The notes beneath the pieces are model-generated. The model was not told where the DNA came from and ran no database searches. It saw only the letters and a program-made list of their open reading frames with translations. The position numbers and the translations under genes were made by a program. Source: Carboxylicivirga mesophila (lineage in GTDB: Bacteria > Bacteroidota > Bacteroidia > Bacteroidales > Marinilabiliaceae). Taken from it: a stretch of 64,000 nucleotides of DNA. The stretch lies in the NCBI RefSeq assembly GCF_018271975.1, contig NZ_JAGUCN010000001.1:62001-126000 (forward strand). Direction: 5' to 3'. Of the stretch, positions 44,308 through 52,471 are shown one piece after another. The first letter of the stretch is position 1; each line of letters begins with the position of its first letter.

Positions 44308-46779
44308 ATGTTAAAAACAAAATACATTATCATCGTATTGTTTTCACTATTTGCCTGTGCTGGTGTAATGGCGCAAGAAGGTGAAAAAACTACTTTAACC
44401 AAAGAAAAAGTACTATCGATGACAACCGAGGAGTTGAGTGCCTTGTCACTCGAAGATCTGATGTCAGCCATTGATGTAGTAGGTGTATCATCGCTCGAAG
44501 AACTGTATGAGCTATTGCTGAATAAAGATGTGACGTCCGCATCAAAATCAGAAGAGAGCCTTTTCGATTCACCATTATCAACAACTGTATTGTCACATGA
44601 CCAGATTATTGCTTCAGGTGCAACAACTATTGAAGAGGCTTTGCGCCTTGTGCCAGGTTTGATTGTGCGCGAAAAAACCAATGGTAATTTTGATGTGCAT
44701 ATCCGTGGTAACGACAATCTGCCAGCTAAAAACATGCTGTTGTATTCCGAAAACATGAATACACTGGTAATGATTAATGGCCGTCCGGTATTTAACTACT
44801 CGCACGGAGGAACATTATGGGAAACACTGCCAGTTGGCTTCGAAGATATTGATCGTATTGAAGTGGTACGTGGACCATCCAGTGCACTTTACGGACCTAA
44901 TGCGCTGTCAGGTGTAATTAATATTATTACACAAACCATTACCGACGAATCGCCTTTGGTGTCGGGTAATGTGCAGGCAGGTAGTTTAAATACATTAATT
45001 GGTGATATTGCTTATCGTGAAAAGCTTAACGATAAAATAAGTATTGGAGTAACAGGTAATTTTGAAGCACGCGATCGTGAACGCGAAGAAATCCTGATAT
45101 ACGATCGTGGTGGTTCGCAATATTCGTTGGATGGTCAGCCTGTAGATCCCGGATATTTTAATATTGGAGAGATTAATCGTATGCGAAATGGTTCGTTACC
45201 TGTTTGGCCTCCATACGATGTGAAAGGTGAAAGATATGATATCTACAAGTCCTTTCCTGATCCTGAGCAAGCGAAAGAGCGTAGGGGTATTAATGCCTAT
45301 TTGGATTACAAAGCATCTGAAAGTACAAATATCAGCTTAATGGCCGGGCATCAGAATTCGCAGGCTGTGACCTCAAGTATGGGTGATGTGCCAACTCCTT
45401 ATACCACAAAAATTGCCTCTACTTCGTATGTTGATATGCGTGCTAATTATAAGGGACTTAGTGTGCAGGCTAATTACAATGGTGGAACCATCGACTACAT
45501 GTCAGGTAATGAGGGTTTTGAGTTGGATAACCAGCAGCTTAACCTGCAGGCCGAATATGATTGGAATCTGGGTAAGGTAAGTATTCGTCCGGGTGTGAGC
45601 TATCAGTCAATGTCGTATGATGATTCGGAACACATTGCTAAAGTTGGTAACGGTTACCTAAATCAAAAGAGAACCATCAATATAATGGCTGGTAGTGCCC
45701 GTTTTGATTATCGCCCAACCGATAAATTGCGTTTGGTAGCTGCTTTGCGGGCGGAAAAATATAATAAACCTGATGATGTATATGCATCATGGCAGTTGGT
45801 TGGCTCCTATAAAATCAGTGACAACAACATTGTAAGAGCTGTTTATTCAAGAGCTAATCAATCATCATTCCTGGTGAATACGTATTCTAATTATACCTGG
45901 AATGTGGTAAATATGGAATATCCGCGTATTATGCAATTTGATGGTAATGAAGATCATGATTTGAAAACAATGGACATGTTTGAGATTGGTTATCGTACGA
46001 GACCAGCTAAAAGCTTATTCCTGGATATTGAGGCTTTTTACACAATATCTGAAGATTTTGGTGCATTAATGCCTTCTTCAACTTCTTTTGCAGTGTTTAA
46101 TCCTCTGGACGTGGCAATGACCGGGGCAACTCCTGATGTTAACGGTATTGTTAATATCAATTATCAAAACATGGATCTTGTGGCTAAGCAACAAGGTGTA
46201 ACAGCTTCTTTCGATTGGGTTATTTCTGAGAAACTAGTGGCTAATGGTAACTTTACCTATCAGCAAACTAAATTGGATAATTACTTTCCTTTAAACAGAA
46301 ATGAAGTGGTTGGCTATCAGGCCGGTGTTTTAAGTGCTGATCCGGATTTGCCAACTAAGATAGGACAGGCAATTGCAGAGTACGTTGGAGGAGTGCAAGG
46401 AGGAACAATAAACCCGGAAGAGCAGACATATGCCATTGTTTCCTCAACAGGAGGAGTACCTGATGTAGAGCAAGACGATTATGAACACAAAGCCACACCA
46501 TCCTATTTTGGAGGTTTCTCATTGACTTATCGCCCTTGTAAAAAGCTTGAAATTTTCCCGCAAGCCTATTTCTTTGGTGAGCAAACGTTCGAAAACCAGT
46601 ACAGTACCGAAACAATTGCAGGCAAGTTTTTATTGAATGCCAAGGTGAGTTACAAAGCGAACGATAACCTTACTTTCTTTGTAAACGGGCGAAATATCCT
46701 GAATATGAAAGACAGAGAATTTGCTTACATGGATGAAATACCTGGCATGGTGCTGGGCGGATTAAATTTTAAATTCTAA
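44308..46779 (+). CDS. TonB-dependent receptor
   Basis: An 823-residue outer-membrane receptor. Signal peptide to about 22, then a helical N-terminal stretch (LSLEDLMSAIDVVGV, TSASKSEESLFDSP). A plug domain (about 85-220: QIIASGATTIEEALRLVPGL, RIEVVRGPSSALYGPNALSGVINIIT) and a 22-strand-type barrel ending in GMVLGGLNFKF complete it. There is no carboxypeptidase-like N-terminal domain and no SusD partner, so it is a BtuB/FecA-like rather than a SusC-type receptor. The substrate is unknown. Operon with yfiR. Confidence 0.95.
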   Translation: MLKTKYIIIVLFSLFACAGVMAQEGEKTTLTKEKVLSMTTEELSALSLEDLMSAIDVVGVSSLEELYELLLNKDVTSASKSEESLFDSPLSTTVLSHDQIIASGATTIEEALRLVPGLIVREKTNGNFDVHIRGNDNLPAKNMLLYSENMNTLVMINGRPVFNYSHGGTLWETLPVGFEDIDRIEVVRGPSSALYGPNALSGVINIITQTITDESPLVSGNVQAGSLNTLIGDIAYREKLNDKISIGVTGNFEARDREREEILIYDRGGSQYSLDGQPVDPGYFNIGEINRMRNGSLPVWPPYDVKGERYDIYKSFPDPEQAKERRGINAYLDYKASESTNISLMAGHQNSQAVTSSMGDVPTPYTTKIASTSYVDMRANYKGLSVQANYNGGTIDYMSGNEGFELDNQQLNLQAEYDWNLGKVSIRPGVSYQSMSYDDSEHIAKVGNGYLNQKRTINIMAGSARFDYRPTDKLRLVAALRAEKYNKPDDVYASWQLVGSYKISDNNIVRAVYSRANQSSFLVNTYSNYTWNVVNMEYPRIMQFDGNEDHDLKTMDMFEIGYRTRPAKSLFLDIEAFYTISEDFGALMPSSTSFAVFNPLDVAMTGATPDVNGIVNINYQNMDLVAKQQGVTASFDWVISEKLVANGNFTYQQTKLDNYFPLNRNEVVGYQAGVLSADPDLPTKIGQAIAEYVGGVQGGTINPEEQTYAIVSSTGGVPDVEQDDYEHKATPSYFGGFSLTYRPCKKLEIFPQAYFFGEQTFENQYSTETIAGKFLLNAKVSYKANDNLTFFVNGRNILNMKDREFAYMDEIPGMVLGGLNFKF

Positions 46780-46826
46780 CGAGAATTATATCCTGACAAG
46801 TTTCAGGCACAACATCTTAAAAAAGG

Positions 46827-46855
46827 AAAGCCATCTCATTGCGGGATGGCTTTTT
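46827..46855 (+). terminator. Terminator after the TonB receptor gene
   Basis: AAGCCATC...GATGGCTT stem around a GC-containing loop, followed by a T-run, 47 nt after the stop. Confidence 0.8.
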
Positions 46856-46873
46856 GTATACGATAGTTTTCTG

Positions 46874-47074
46874 TTACTGAAACGGATTACTTTCGAATGG
46901 GTTACTGTTGAGTTGTGTATTGGTAGCTTGTGCAGCACCTTTAGGTTTACCTCCGGCCCCCCAGCCTCCGCCTTGCCCGTTACCATTGCCTAGTACATTG
47001 CTCATCATTACCAGCGATATACTTTTATCAATAGTTATTTGAGTTATTTGTGGCCTTGTATACCTTTTCTTCAT
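46874..47074 (-). CDS. Small Bacteroidota protein with IDKSISLVMMS motif and Gly/Asn-rich tail
   Basis: A 66-residue protein from ATG 47074: MKKRYTRPQITQITIDKSISLVMMS, then a low-complexity GNGNGQGGGWGAGG stretch and two NPF repeats at the end (NPFESNPFQ). Peptides beginning K.Y..P.I..I.ID..ISL.M.S are widespread short unannotated proteins in Bacteroidales (recalled pattern, not searched). There is no signal peptide. The frame extends 19 codons upstream without similarity. Function unknown; it could be a secreted or modified small peptide. Confidence 0.6.
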   Translation of the reverse strand: MKKRYTRPQITQITIDKSISLVMMSNVLGNGNGQGGGWGAGGKPKGAAQATNTQLNSNPFESNPFQ

Positions 47075-47353
47075 TAACGGATAGCTTTCCCCAACTTCAT
47101 CGCAGTGCAATAGAATTATATAATCAGGCACTGCAATGCATAAATCCTATTGATTGCTATCCTACGAATTACGCGACTAATGGTTACTTTTTGCTGCAAA
47201 TAACTTGGAAACCCTCCAGTGTTGAGTAACCGAAAGACTGTTAATGAGAACCAAATCCTTGTATCTTATTTTAAACGCATCACAAAAAAACTTCTCTACT
47301 TTTCAAATTTCAACTATTTTTGTGCTTCTGATTAAAAATCATAACAATATAAT

Positions 47354-48904
47354 ATGGCACAAGAGGACGTTTTTAAGAAGCTGGTGGCTCACTGTAAGGA
47401 GTACGGTTTTGTTTTTCAGTCAAGCGAAATCTATGATGGATTAGGCGCTGTTTACGATTATGCGCAAAATGGAGTTGAGTTAAAGAATAACATCAAAAAA
47501 TACTGGTGGGATGCCATGGTGTTGTTACACGAAAATGTGGTGGGTATTGACTCAGCCATTTTTATGCACCCAACTACCTGGAAGGCTTCGGGCCATGTGG
47601 ATGCTTTTAACGATCCCTTGATTGATAACAAAGATTCTAAAAAACGTTATCGTGCCGATGTGTTGGTTGAGGACTTAATTCAGAAGTTCGAAGAGAAAAT
47701 CAACAAGGAAGTTACGAAAGCTAAAAAGCGTTTTGGTGAGTCTTTTGACGAGGCACAGTTCCGCGAGACGAATCCGCGTGTATTGGCTAATCAGAAGAAG
47801 ATTGATGAGGTGCACACCCGCTTTGCCAAAGCATTAAATGATAATGACCTGGAAGATTTGCGTCAGATCATCGTTGATTATGAAATCGCCTGTCCTATTT
47901 CAGGTACCAAGAACTGGACCGATGTGCGTCAGTTCAACCTGATGTTCTCAACCGAAATGGGTTCTACAGCCGATGGTGCGCAGAAAATCTATTTACGTCC
48001 CGAAACAGCCCAGGGTATTTTTGTGAACTACCTGAATGTGCAGAAAACTGGTCGTATGAAGCTGCCATTTGGTATTGCCCAGATCGGTAAAGCCTTCCGT
48101 AACGAGATTGTGGCCCGTCAGTTCATTTTCCGTATGCGTGAGTTCGAACAGATGGAAATGCAATTCTTTGTACGTCCGGGTGAAGAGATGAAGTGGTTCG
48201 AATACTGGAAAGGTGCCCGCCTGCGTTGGCACAAATCGCTGGGTATGGGTGAGGAGAAATACCGCTACCACGACCATGAGAAACTGGCGCACTATGCCAA
48301 TGCAGCTACCGATATCGAGTTCAAAATGCCTTTTGGTTTTAAAGAAGTGGAAGGTATCCACTCGCGTACCGACTTCGATTTGTCGCAGCACCAGGAATTC
48401 TCAGGTAAGAAAATCCAGTACTTCGATCCTGAGCTGAACAAAAGCTATGTGCCATATGTGGTAGAAACATCTATTGGTGTGGATCGCATGTTCCTGAGCA
48501 TCATGGCCGGAGCTTACAACGAGGAAGAGGTAGAGGGTAAAGATGGTAAGAAGGAAACACGCGTGGTACTGAATCTGCCGCCGGTATTGGCGCCAATCAA
48601 ACTGGCCGTTATGCCTTTGGTAAAGAAAGACGGATTGCCTGAAAAGGCACGTGCCATTATTGATGAGTTGAAGTTTGATTTCAACTGTCAGTACGATGAG
48701 AAGGATAGTATTGGTAAGCGCTACCGTCGTCAGGATGCCATTGGTACACCATTCTGTGTAACAGTTGATCACCAGGCGCTGGAAGACGATACAGTAACCA
48801 TCCGTTACCGCGATACCATGGAGCAGGAACGTGTGAAGATTGCTGATCTGCAAGGTATCATCAGTAAGAAGGTGAGCATGCGCGAGGCGTTTAAGAATTT
48901 GTAG
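47354..48904 (+). CDS. glyS: Glycine--tRNA ligase, eukaryote/archaeal-type alpha2 class II
   Basis: Charges tRNA-Gly. 516 residues beginning VFKKLVAHCKEYGFVFQSSEIYDGL, with the class II core (FNLMFSTEMGS, RPETAQGIFVNY, motif 2 FRNEIVARQFIFRMREFEQMEM, motif 3 ETSIGVDRMFL). The C-terminal anticodon-binding domain (about 425-516: LAVMPLVKKDGLPEKA) completes it. It is the single-chain form used by Bacteroidota. Terminator downstream at 48965. Confidence 0.97.
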   Translation: MAQEDVFKKLVAHCKEYGFVFQSSEIYDGLGAVYDYAQNGVELKNNIKKYWWDAMVLLHENVVGIDSAIFMHPTTWKASGHVDAFNDPLIDNKDSKKRYRADVLVEDLIQKFEEKINKEVTKAKKRFGESFDEAQFRETNPRVLANQKKIDEVHTRFAKALNDNDLEDLRQIIVDYEIACPISGTKNWTDVRQFNLMFSTEMGSTADGAQKIYLRPETAQGIFVNYLNVQKTGRMKLPFGIAQIGKAFRNEIVARQFIFRMREFEQMEMQFFVRPGEEMKWFEYWKGARLRWHKSLGMGEEKYRYHDHEKLAHYANAATDIEFKMPFGFKEVEGIHSRTDFDLSQHQEFSGKKIQYFDPELNKSYVPYVVETSIGVDRMFLSIMAGAYNEEEVEGKDGKKETRVVLNLPPVLAPIKLAVMPLVKKDGLPEKARAIIDELKFDFNCQYDEKDSIGKRYRRQDAIGTPFCVTVDHQALEDDTVTIRYRDTMEQERVKIADLQGIISKKVSMREAFKNL

Positions 48905-48964
48905 AAGTCAGTTGATAGTTATAAGGCTGAAGGCAGAAATTGCCGGATGCAACAAAATAGTAAT

Positions 48965-48995
48965 AAGCCCGGCTGTTGAATCAGTCGGGCTTTTT
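48965..48995 (+). terminator. Terminator after glyS
   Basis: AAGCCCG...CGGGCTT stem with a short inner pairing and a following T5 run, 60 nt after the glyS stop. Confidence 0.85.
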
Positions 48996-49078
48996 ATATC
49001 AAACTTTATATCAGAATTCAGAAACCTGAATCATAAACCATCGTACTAAACAACGGATTATACATAGAAAAACCTCAC

Positions 49079-50818
49079 ATGAATAAACAAATTAAATGGC
49101 TAAGCTATTGGGCTTCAATAACCGGTTTAGTCTTTCAGTTAATTGCTTTTCTGCCTCTTCAGCCACTAAAGACAACAATAGACCTGATTAACTATTCGTC
49201 ATATTTAAGCCCGGGCATCAACCTTTCGTTTATTCGAAACAGCTTATTCGAATATAGAAACAGTGACAACCCATTTGTAGCCAACTACTTTCTGCTGGCT
49301 TTTTATTTTGTTATGCTTGTAGGTGCTATGTTATATGCTAAAAGCAAGGGCAAAGAAAAGCGCTTGCTGGCTTTCTCATTTTCGATAATTGCTCTTTTCA
49401 AGGCGTTTTCCATTTTGGTTATAATTATTAGTTATATCAAGTATTTTGCCATGTATAGTGGAGCTTCGCATGCAATCTTTGCTCTTAACCTTCTGGTTGC
49501 AGCAGGCTGGACATTTATAGCCCATCATGCGCTTAAACTACTTTTGGCCAATACCGAAGTCATGAAAAGTACAAACGATAGTGCGCTTAGTCTGTTGATA
49601 TATCAGAAAGCCAGCCTGAATCAACGATTCATTCATCATATACTTGATTTGATAATGAGCATTCTAATGTTCTCAGGTGCTTTGGTTGCTATTTTTCGTG
49701 AGGAACTATCTGGTTTAGCATCTCTTGCAGGAGAAAGAACCGTTATCTACCTCATAATATTTGTCAGTCGTTTTATATACTTAATAATGTTCGAAGGATT
49801 GTTGGGTATAAGTCCGGCCAAGCTCTTAACTTCCTCTATTGTAATCAACGAAAATGGTTCTTCCATTGGTTTTAAGGCGGCTTTTTTACGCACGCTGAGC
49901 AGGCATATTCCTTTAGAAGCATTTTCGTTTTTTGGCGATAACGGATGGCATGATACCATTTCGAAAACAATGGTTGTTAAAACCAATAGTGAAGGTTTTT
50001 CGGCCACCCGATTTTTATGGTTTATCCCAGCATTTATCGCCATGGGCATTTGTGGATATGTTGGCCATGAACTATACGATGATTATAAAAGTTATAAGTA
50101 CCAGGAAGGTAAACATGAAGATAAGATTAGCGCTATTCAAAGGAAATTGACGAACTTAAATACGTCATACCTGATTAAATTTGAGGATGTTGAGAGTTCT
50201 TACTTTTCATCACCGGCTTATTACTTAAAGGTGGAGGAAGTAAAAGACGATGTCATTTCGGCTTCCATATTATTTATTGAAAATCCCTACCAATATAAAA
50301 ACAGCGAGCTGGAAGCCTTGTATTTAAAGAACAAAGCCTTTTCAGATAGTATTATGCTTAATAAATCATTACTCGCTGAAGCAATGACTTTAAAATATGA
50401 TGATTATAAGAAAGGCGATCGTCGGGGTATTGATCTGTTTAAGGATGGTAAGCGTTATGAAATTGAAAAAATATACCGCCTGTTTGCCCCAGCCATTGAA
50501 GATAAGGGAACAGGAGGCATGGGCAATGGTACTTTAAGCCTTAGAATGTGTAACTATGGCTGGCCATGCGACTTAGTAGAGATTGAAAACATCGAAGGTG
50601 ATATGATTTGGGAAAATCAACTGCCCCAAAGGCTTGAAACGACTAATTACGATTCTTTTGGTTCATTTAGACTTGAAGCAAGCAATGTAACACGTGGCAA
50701 AAACTATGCGTTTATTTTTACAGTGCAAGATTCATTAGGCAATCGTTATAGATATCAGGTGAAGGGTTTAAATATGGAGCGCAAGTGCCAGGTGGTAGAG
50801 GAAATACTTGTTGACTAA
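49079..50818 (+). CDS. RDD-domain membrane protein with large C-terminal periplasmic domain
   Basis: A 579-residue protein with four N-terminal helices (about 8-150). An RDD-like unit follows (about 175-310: NQRFIHHILDLIMS, LLGISPAKLLTSSIVI, FLRTLSRHIPLEAFSFF, WHDTISKTMVV), then a further helix near 325. A soluble region of about 240 residues (YLKVEEVKDDVISASILF, GGMGNGTLSLRMCNYGWPCDLVEI) completes it. RDD proteins are poorly understood membrane proteins, some linked to ion or compatible-solute transport. The C-terminal part is not recognised. Confidence 0.75.
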   Translation: MNKQIKWLSYWASITGLVFQLIAFLPLQPLKTTIDLINYSSYLSPGINLSFIRNSLFEYRNSDNPFVANYFLLAFYFVMLVGAMLYAKSKGKEKRLLAFSFSIIALFKAFSILVIIISYIKYFAMYSGASHAIFALNLLVAAGWTFIAHHALKLLLANTEVMKSTNDSALSLLIYQKASLNQRFIHHILDLIMSILMFSGALVAIFREELSGLASLAGERTVIYLIIFVSRFIYLIMFEGLLGISPAKLLTSSIVINENGSSIGFKAAFLRTLSRHIPLEAFSFFGDNGWHDTISKTMVVKTNSEGFSATRFLWFIPAFIAMGICGYVGHELYDDYKSYKYQEGKHEDKISAIQRKLTNLNTSYLIKFEDVESSYFSSPAYYLKVEEVKDDVISASILFIENPYQYKNSELEALYLKNKAFSDSIMLNKSLLAEAMTLKYDDYKKGDRRGIDLFKDGKRYEIEKIYRLFAPAIEDKGTGGMGNGTLSLRMCNYGWPCDLVEIENIEGDMIWENQLPQRLETTNYDSFGSFRLEASNVTRGKNYAFIFTVQDSLGNRYRYQVKGLNMERKCQVVEEILVD

Positions 50819-50883
50819 AACTTAGCTGCCGGATGACTGCCTAAATCAAAGTTTATGACATCCGGCAAGCTTCTTTACTGAAA

Positions 50884-51129
50884 TTAATCTTTCTTAGATT
50901 TTGTTTGCTCTTTCTTCTTTAACTTTTCTTCTTCCAATTTTTTTTCTTCTTCTTGTCGTTTCTTCCATTCCTCAACGGTTTCAAACTTGGGTGCATCCGG
51001 ATCTCCATCGCGGTAGCCTTCTTTGTATTCTGGGTATTCATCGTAGCCACTACCAGAGATGCCAATGCTCTTGCAGCCAGATAGGCCGATAAATAGTAGG
51101 AGACAGGCTCCATACACGAGATGCTTCAT
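50884..51129 (-). CDS. Small lipoprotein with charged tail
   Basis: An 81-residue protein. Lipobox at about 19 (IGLSGC), a Gly/Asp/Tyr-rich middle (GYDEYPEYKEGYRDGDPDAP), then a highly charged E/K helix (residues 54-81) predicted as a coiled coil. No family recognised. Confidence 0.7.
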   Translation of the reverse strand: MKHLVYGACLLLFIGLSGCKSIGISGSGYDEYPEYKEGYRDGDPDAPKFETVEEWKKRQEEEKKLEEEKLKKKEQTKSKKD

Positions 51130-51365
51130 AATGTGATGTGTTAAGGTTATTACGAGTATTTAAAAATAGCAATAATAAATTGCATTGCTATATGATATTA
51201 TACTTACTTATGGAGTATGAGGGATGCATAGAAATATTTACACCATCCTTTTGATGAGCATTTATTAAAAGTTTTGGTTTGCTTTGTGTAACTATTGACT
51301 TTTATTACACTATAGTCAATAAACGTTTTTATCATCTATATTAGCAGCCAAATAAAACTAAGGGT

Positions 51366-51620
51366 ATGTCAGTTGTTTATGTTTCAGTCGCTTCATTGGC
51401 AATGAATCTTGTATTGGGGAAATACCGGGCTAACTACAGAAAGATGAGTATACCCTGGTGGTTACTCATCCATGCTTCGATACCGGTGTTGATACCCTTG
51501 CGCATATGGCTGGATACACCTGTTGCCTTTATTCCATTATTTATAGCGATTGCTATTTTAGGGCAATTTATAGGGGCGCGTTACCTGGTTCCTCGAGCAA
51601 AAGAAACAGATAAGGAATAA
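51366..51620 (+). CDS. Small two-helix membrane protein
   Basis: An 84-residue protein with two to three hydrophobic segments (2-16, 30-48, 54-72) and a basic region NLVLGKYRANYRKM. No known family. A 236-bp AT-rich spacer precedes it. Confidence 0.6.
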   Translation: MSVVYVSVASLAMNLVLGKYRANYRKMSIPWWLLIHASIPVLIPLRIWLDTPVAFIPLFIAIAILGQFIGARYLVPRAKETDKE

Positions 51621-51670
51621 AACAACCTGACAGTATCGAGACCTTTTAATGAGCACACTTTAAAAACTGA

Positions 51671-52351
51671 CTATTCCAGTTCCAATGTGTGCAGCATCCT
51701 CTTAAACTCTTCAAATGGCTCAGCTTTAAGCACCAGCTTTTCGGTGGTTAACGGATGTTCAAATTCCAGTTGATGGGCATGCAGCAGCATGGTGGTCATG
51801 TTCCAGCGCTCTTTAAACAAGCGGTTTTGCTTGTTGCAACCGTGCGGACGGTCGCCAATTATTGGGTGTCGCAGGTGGTTCAGGTGCTTACGTATCTGGT
51901 GCATGCGGCCTGTTTTGGGGTAAGCCTCAATCAACGAGTAGCGCGATGTGTCGAATTGACCAAACGGAACGGGCAGTTCGTTTCTCCTTATGGTTTTAAA
52001 GTGAGTAATAGCATCTTGTGTTTTACCGCGGTCATTGGTGAGGGCATAGTCCACCTCAATGGCATCAGGGAAGTAACCCCGTACGATGGCGATGTATGTT
52101 TTCTGCGTTTCCGGATTCTCAAAGATGGTTTTCAGCCTGGCTGCCATACGGCTGTTAAGCGCAAATACCAGTATGCCCGAAGTCTTCCGGTCAAGCCGAT
52201 GCACCGGGTACACTGTTTTGCCAATCTGGTCGCGCACCATCTGCAGGGCAAACTCCTCAGCATCGGCCGCAATGGAGCTACGGTGCACCAGCAGGCCGTG
52301 CGGCTTGTTGATAACAACCATGTATTGATCTTGGAATATAATTTCGAGCAT
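51671..52351 (-). CDS. truC: tRNA pseudouridine synthase, TruC-like (RluA family)
   Basis: A 226-residue RluA-family enzyme. The catalytic Asp sits in VHRLDRKTSGILVFAL; further family blocks are YIAIVRGYF, the AITHFKT motif seen in TruC, IEAYPKTGRMHQIRKHL, HPIIGD and LLLHAHQLEF. No S4 domain. TruC makes pseudouridine 65 in tRNA-Ile and tRNA-Asp. The assignment over other short RluA paralogues rests on length and the ITHF block. Confidence 0.85.
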   Translation of the reverse strand: MLEIIFQDQYMVVINKPHGLLVHRSSIAADAEEFALQMVRDQIGKTVYPVHRLDRKTSGILVFALNSRMAARLKTIFENPETQKTYIAIVRGYFPDAIEVDYALTNDRGKTQDAITHFKTIRRNELPVPFGQFDTSRYSLIEAYPKTGRMHQIRKHLNHLRHPIIGDRPHGCNKQNRLFKERWNMTTMLLHAHQLEFEHPLTTEKLVLKAEPFEEFKRMLHTLELE

Positions 52352-52382
52352 GCTGTGTAATTTGTTGCAAAGGTATTGGAAA

Positions 52383-52420
52383 AGCTGATAGCAGTTAGCC
52401 GATAGCTATTAGCTTTTTTT
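52383..52420. repeat. AGCTATTAGC-type tract upstream of yfhO gene
   Basis: AGCTGATAGCAGTTAGCC... built from GCTAT/TAGC words. An imperfect inverted counterpart (about 26 of 34 positions by eye) lies after the yfhO gene at 55053-55090. Confidence 0.45.
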
Positions 52421-52471
52421 CTAATCCAATTACATTACGTATTTTCACATGCAAAATATAAACACACTACC

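Noticed and set aside
51755-52360. Plus-strand frame of 201 codons
   Set aside because: It is the antisense of the well-conserved pseudouridine synthase gene and has no recognisable domain.
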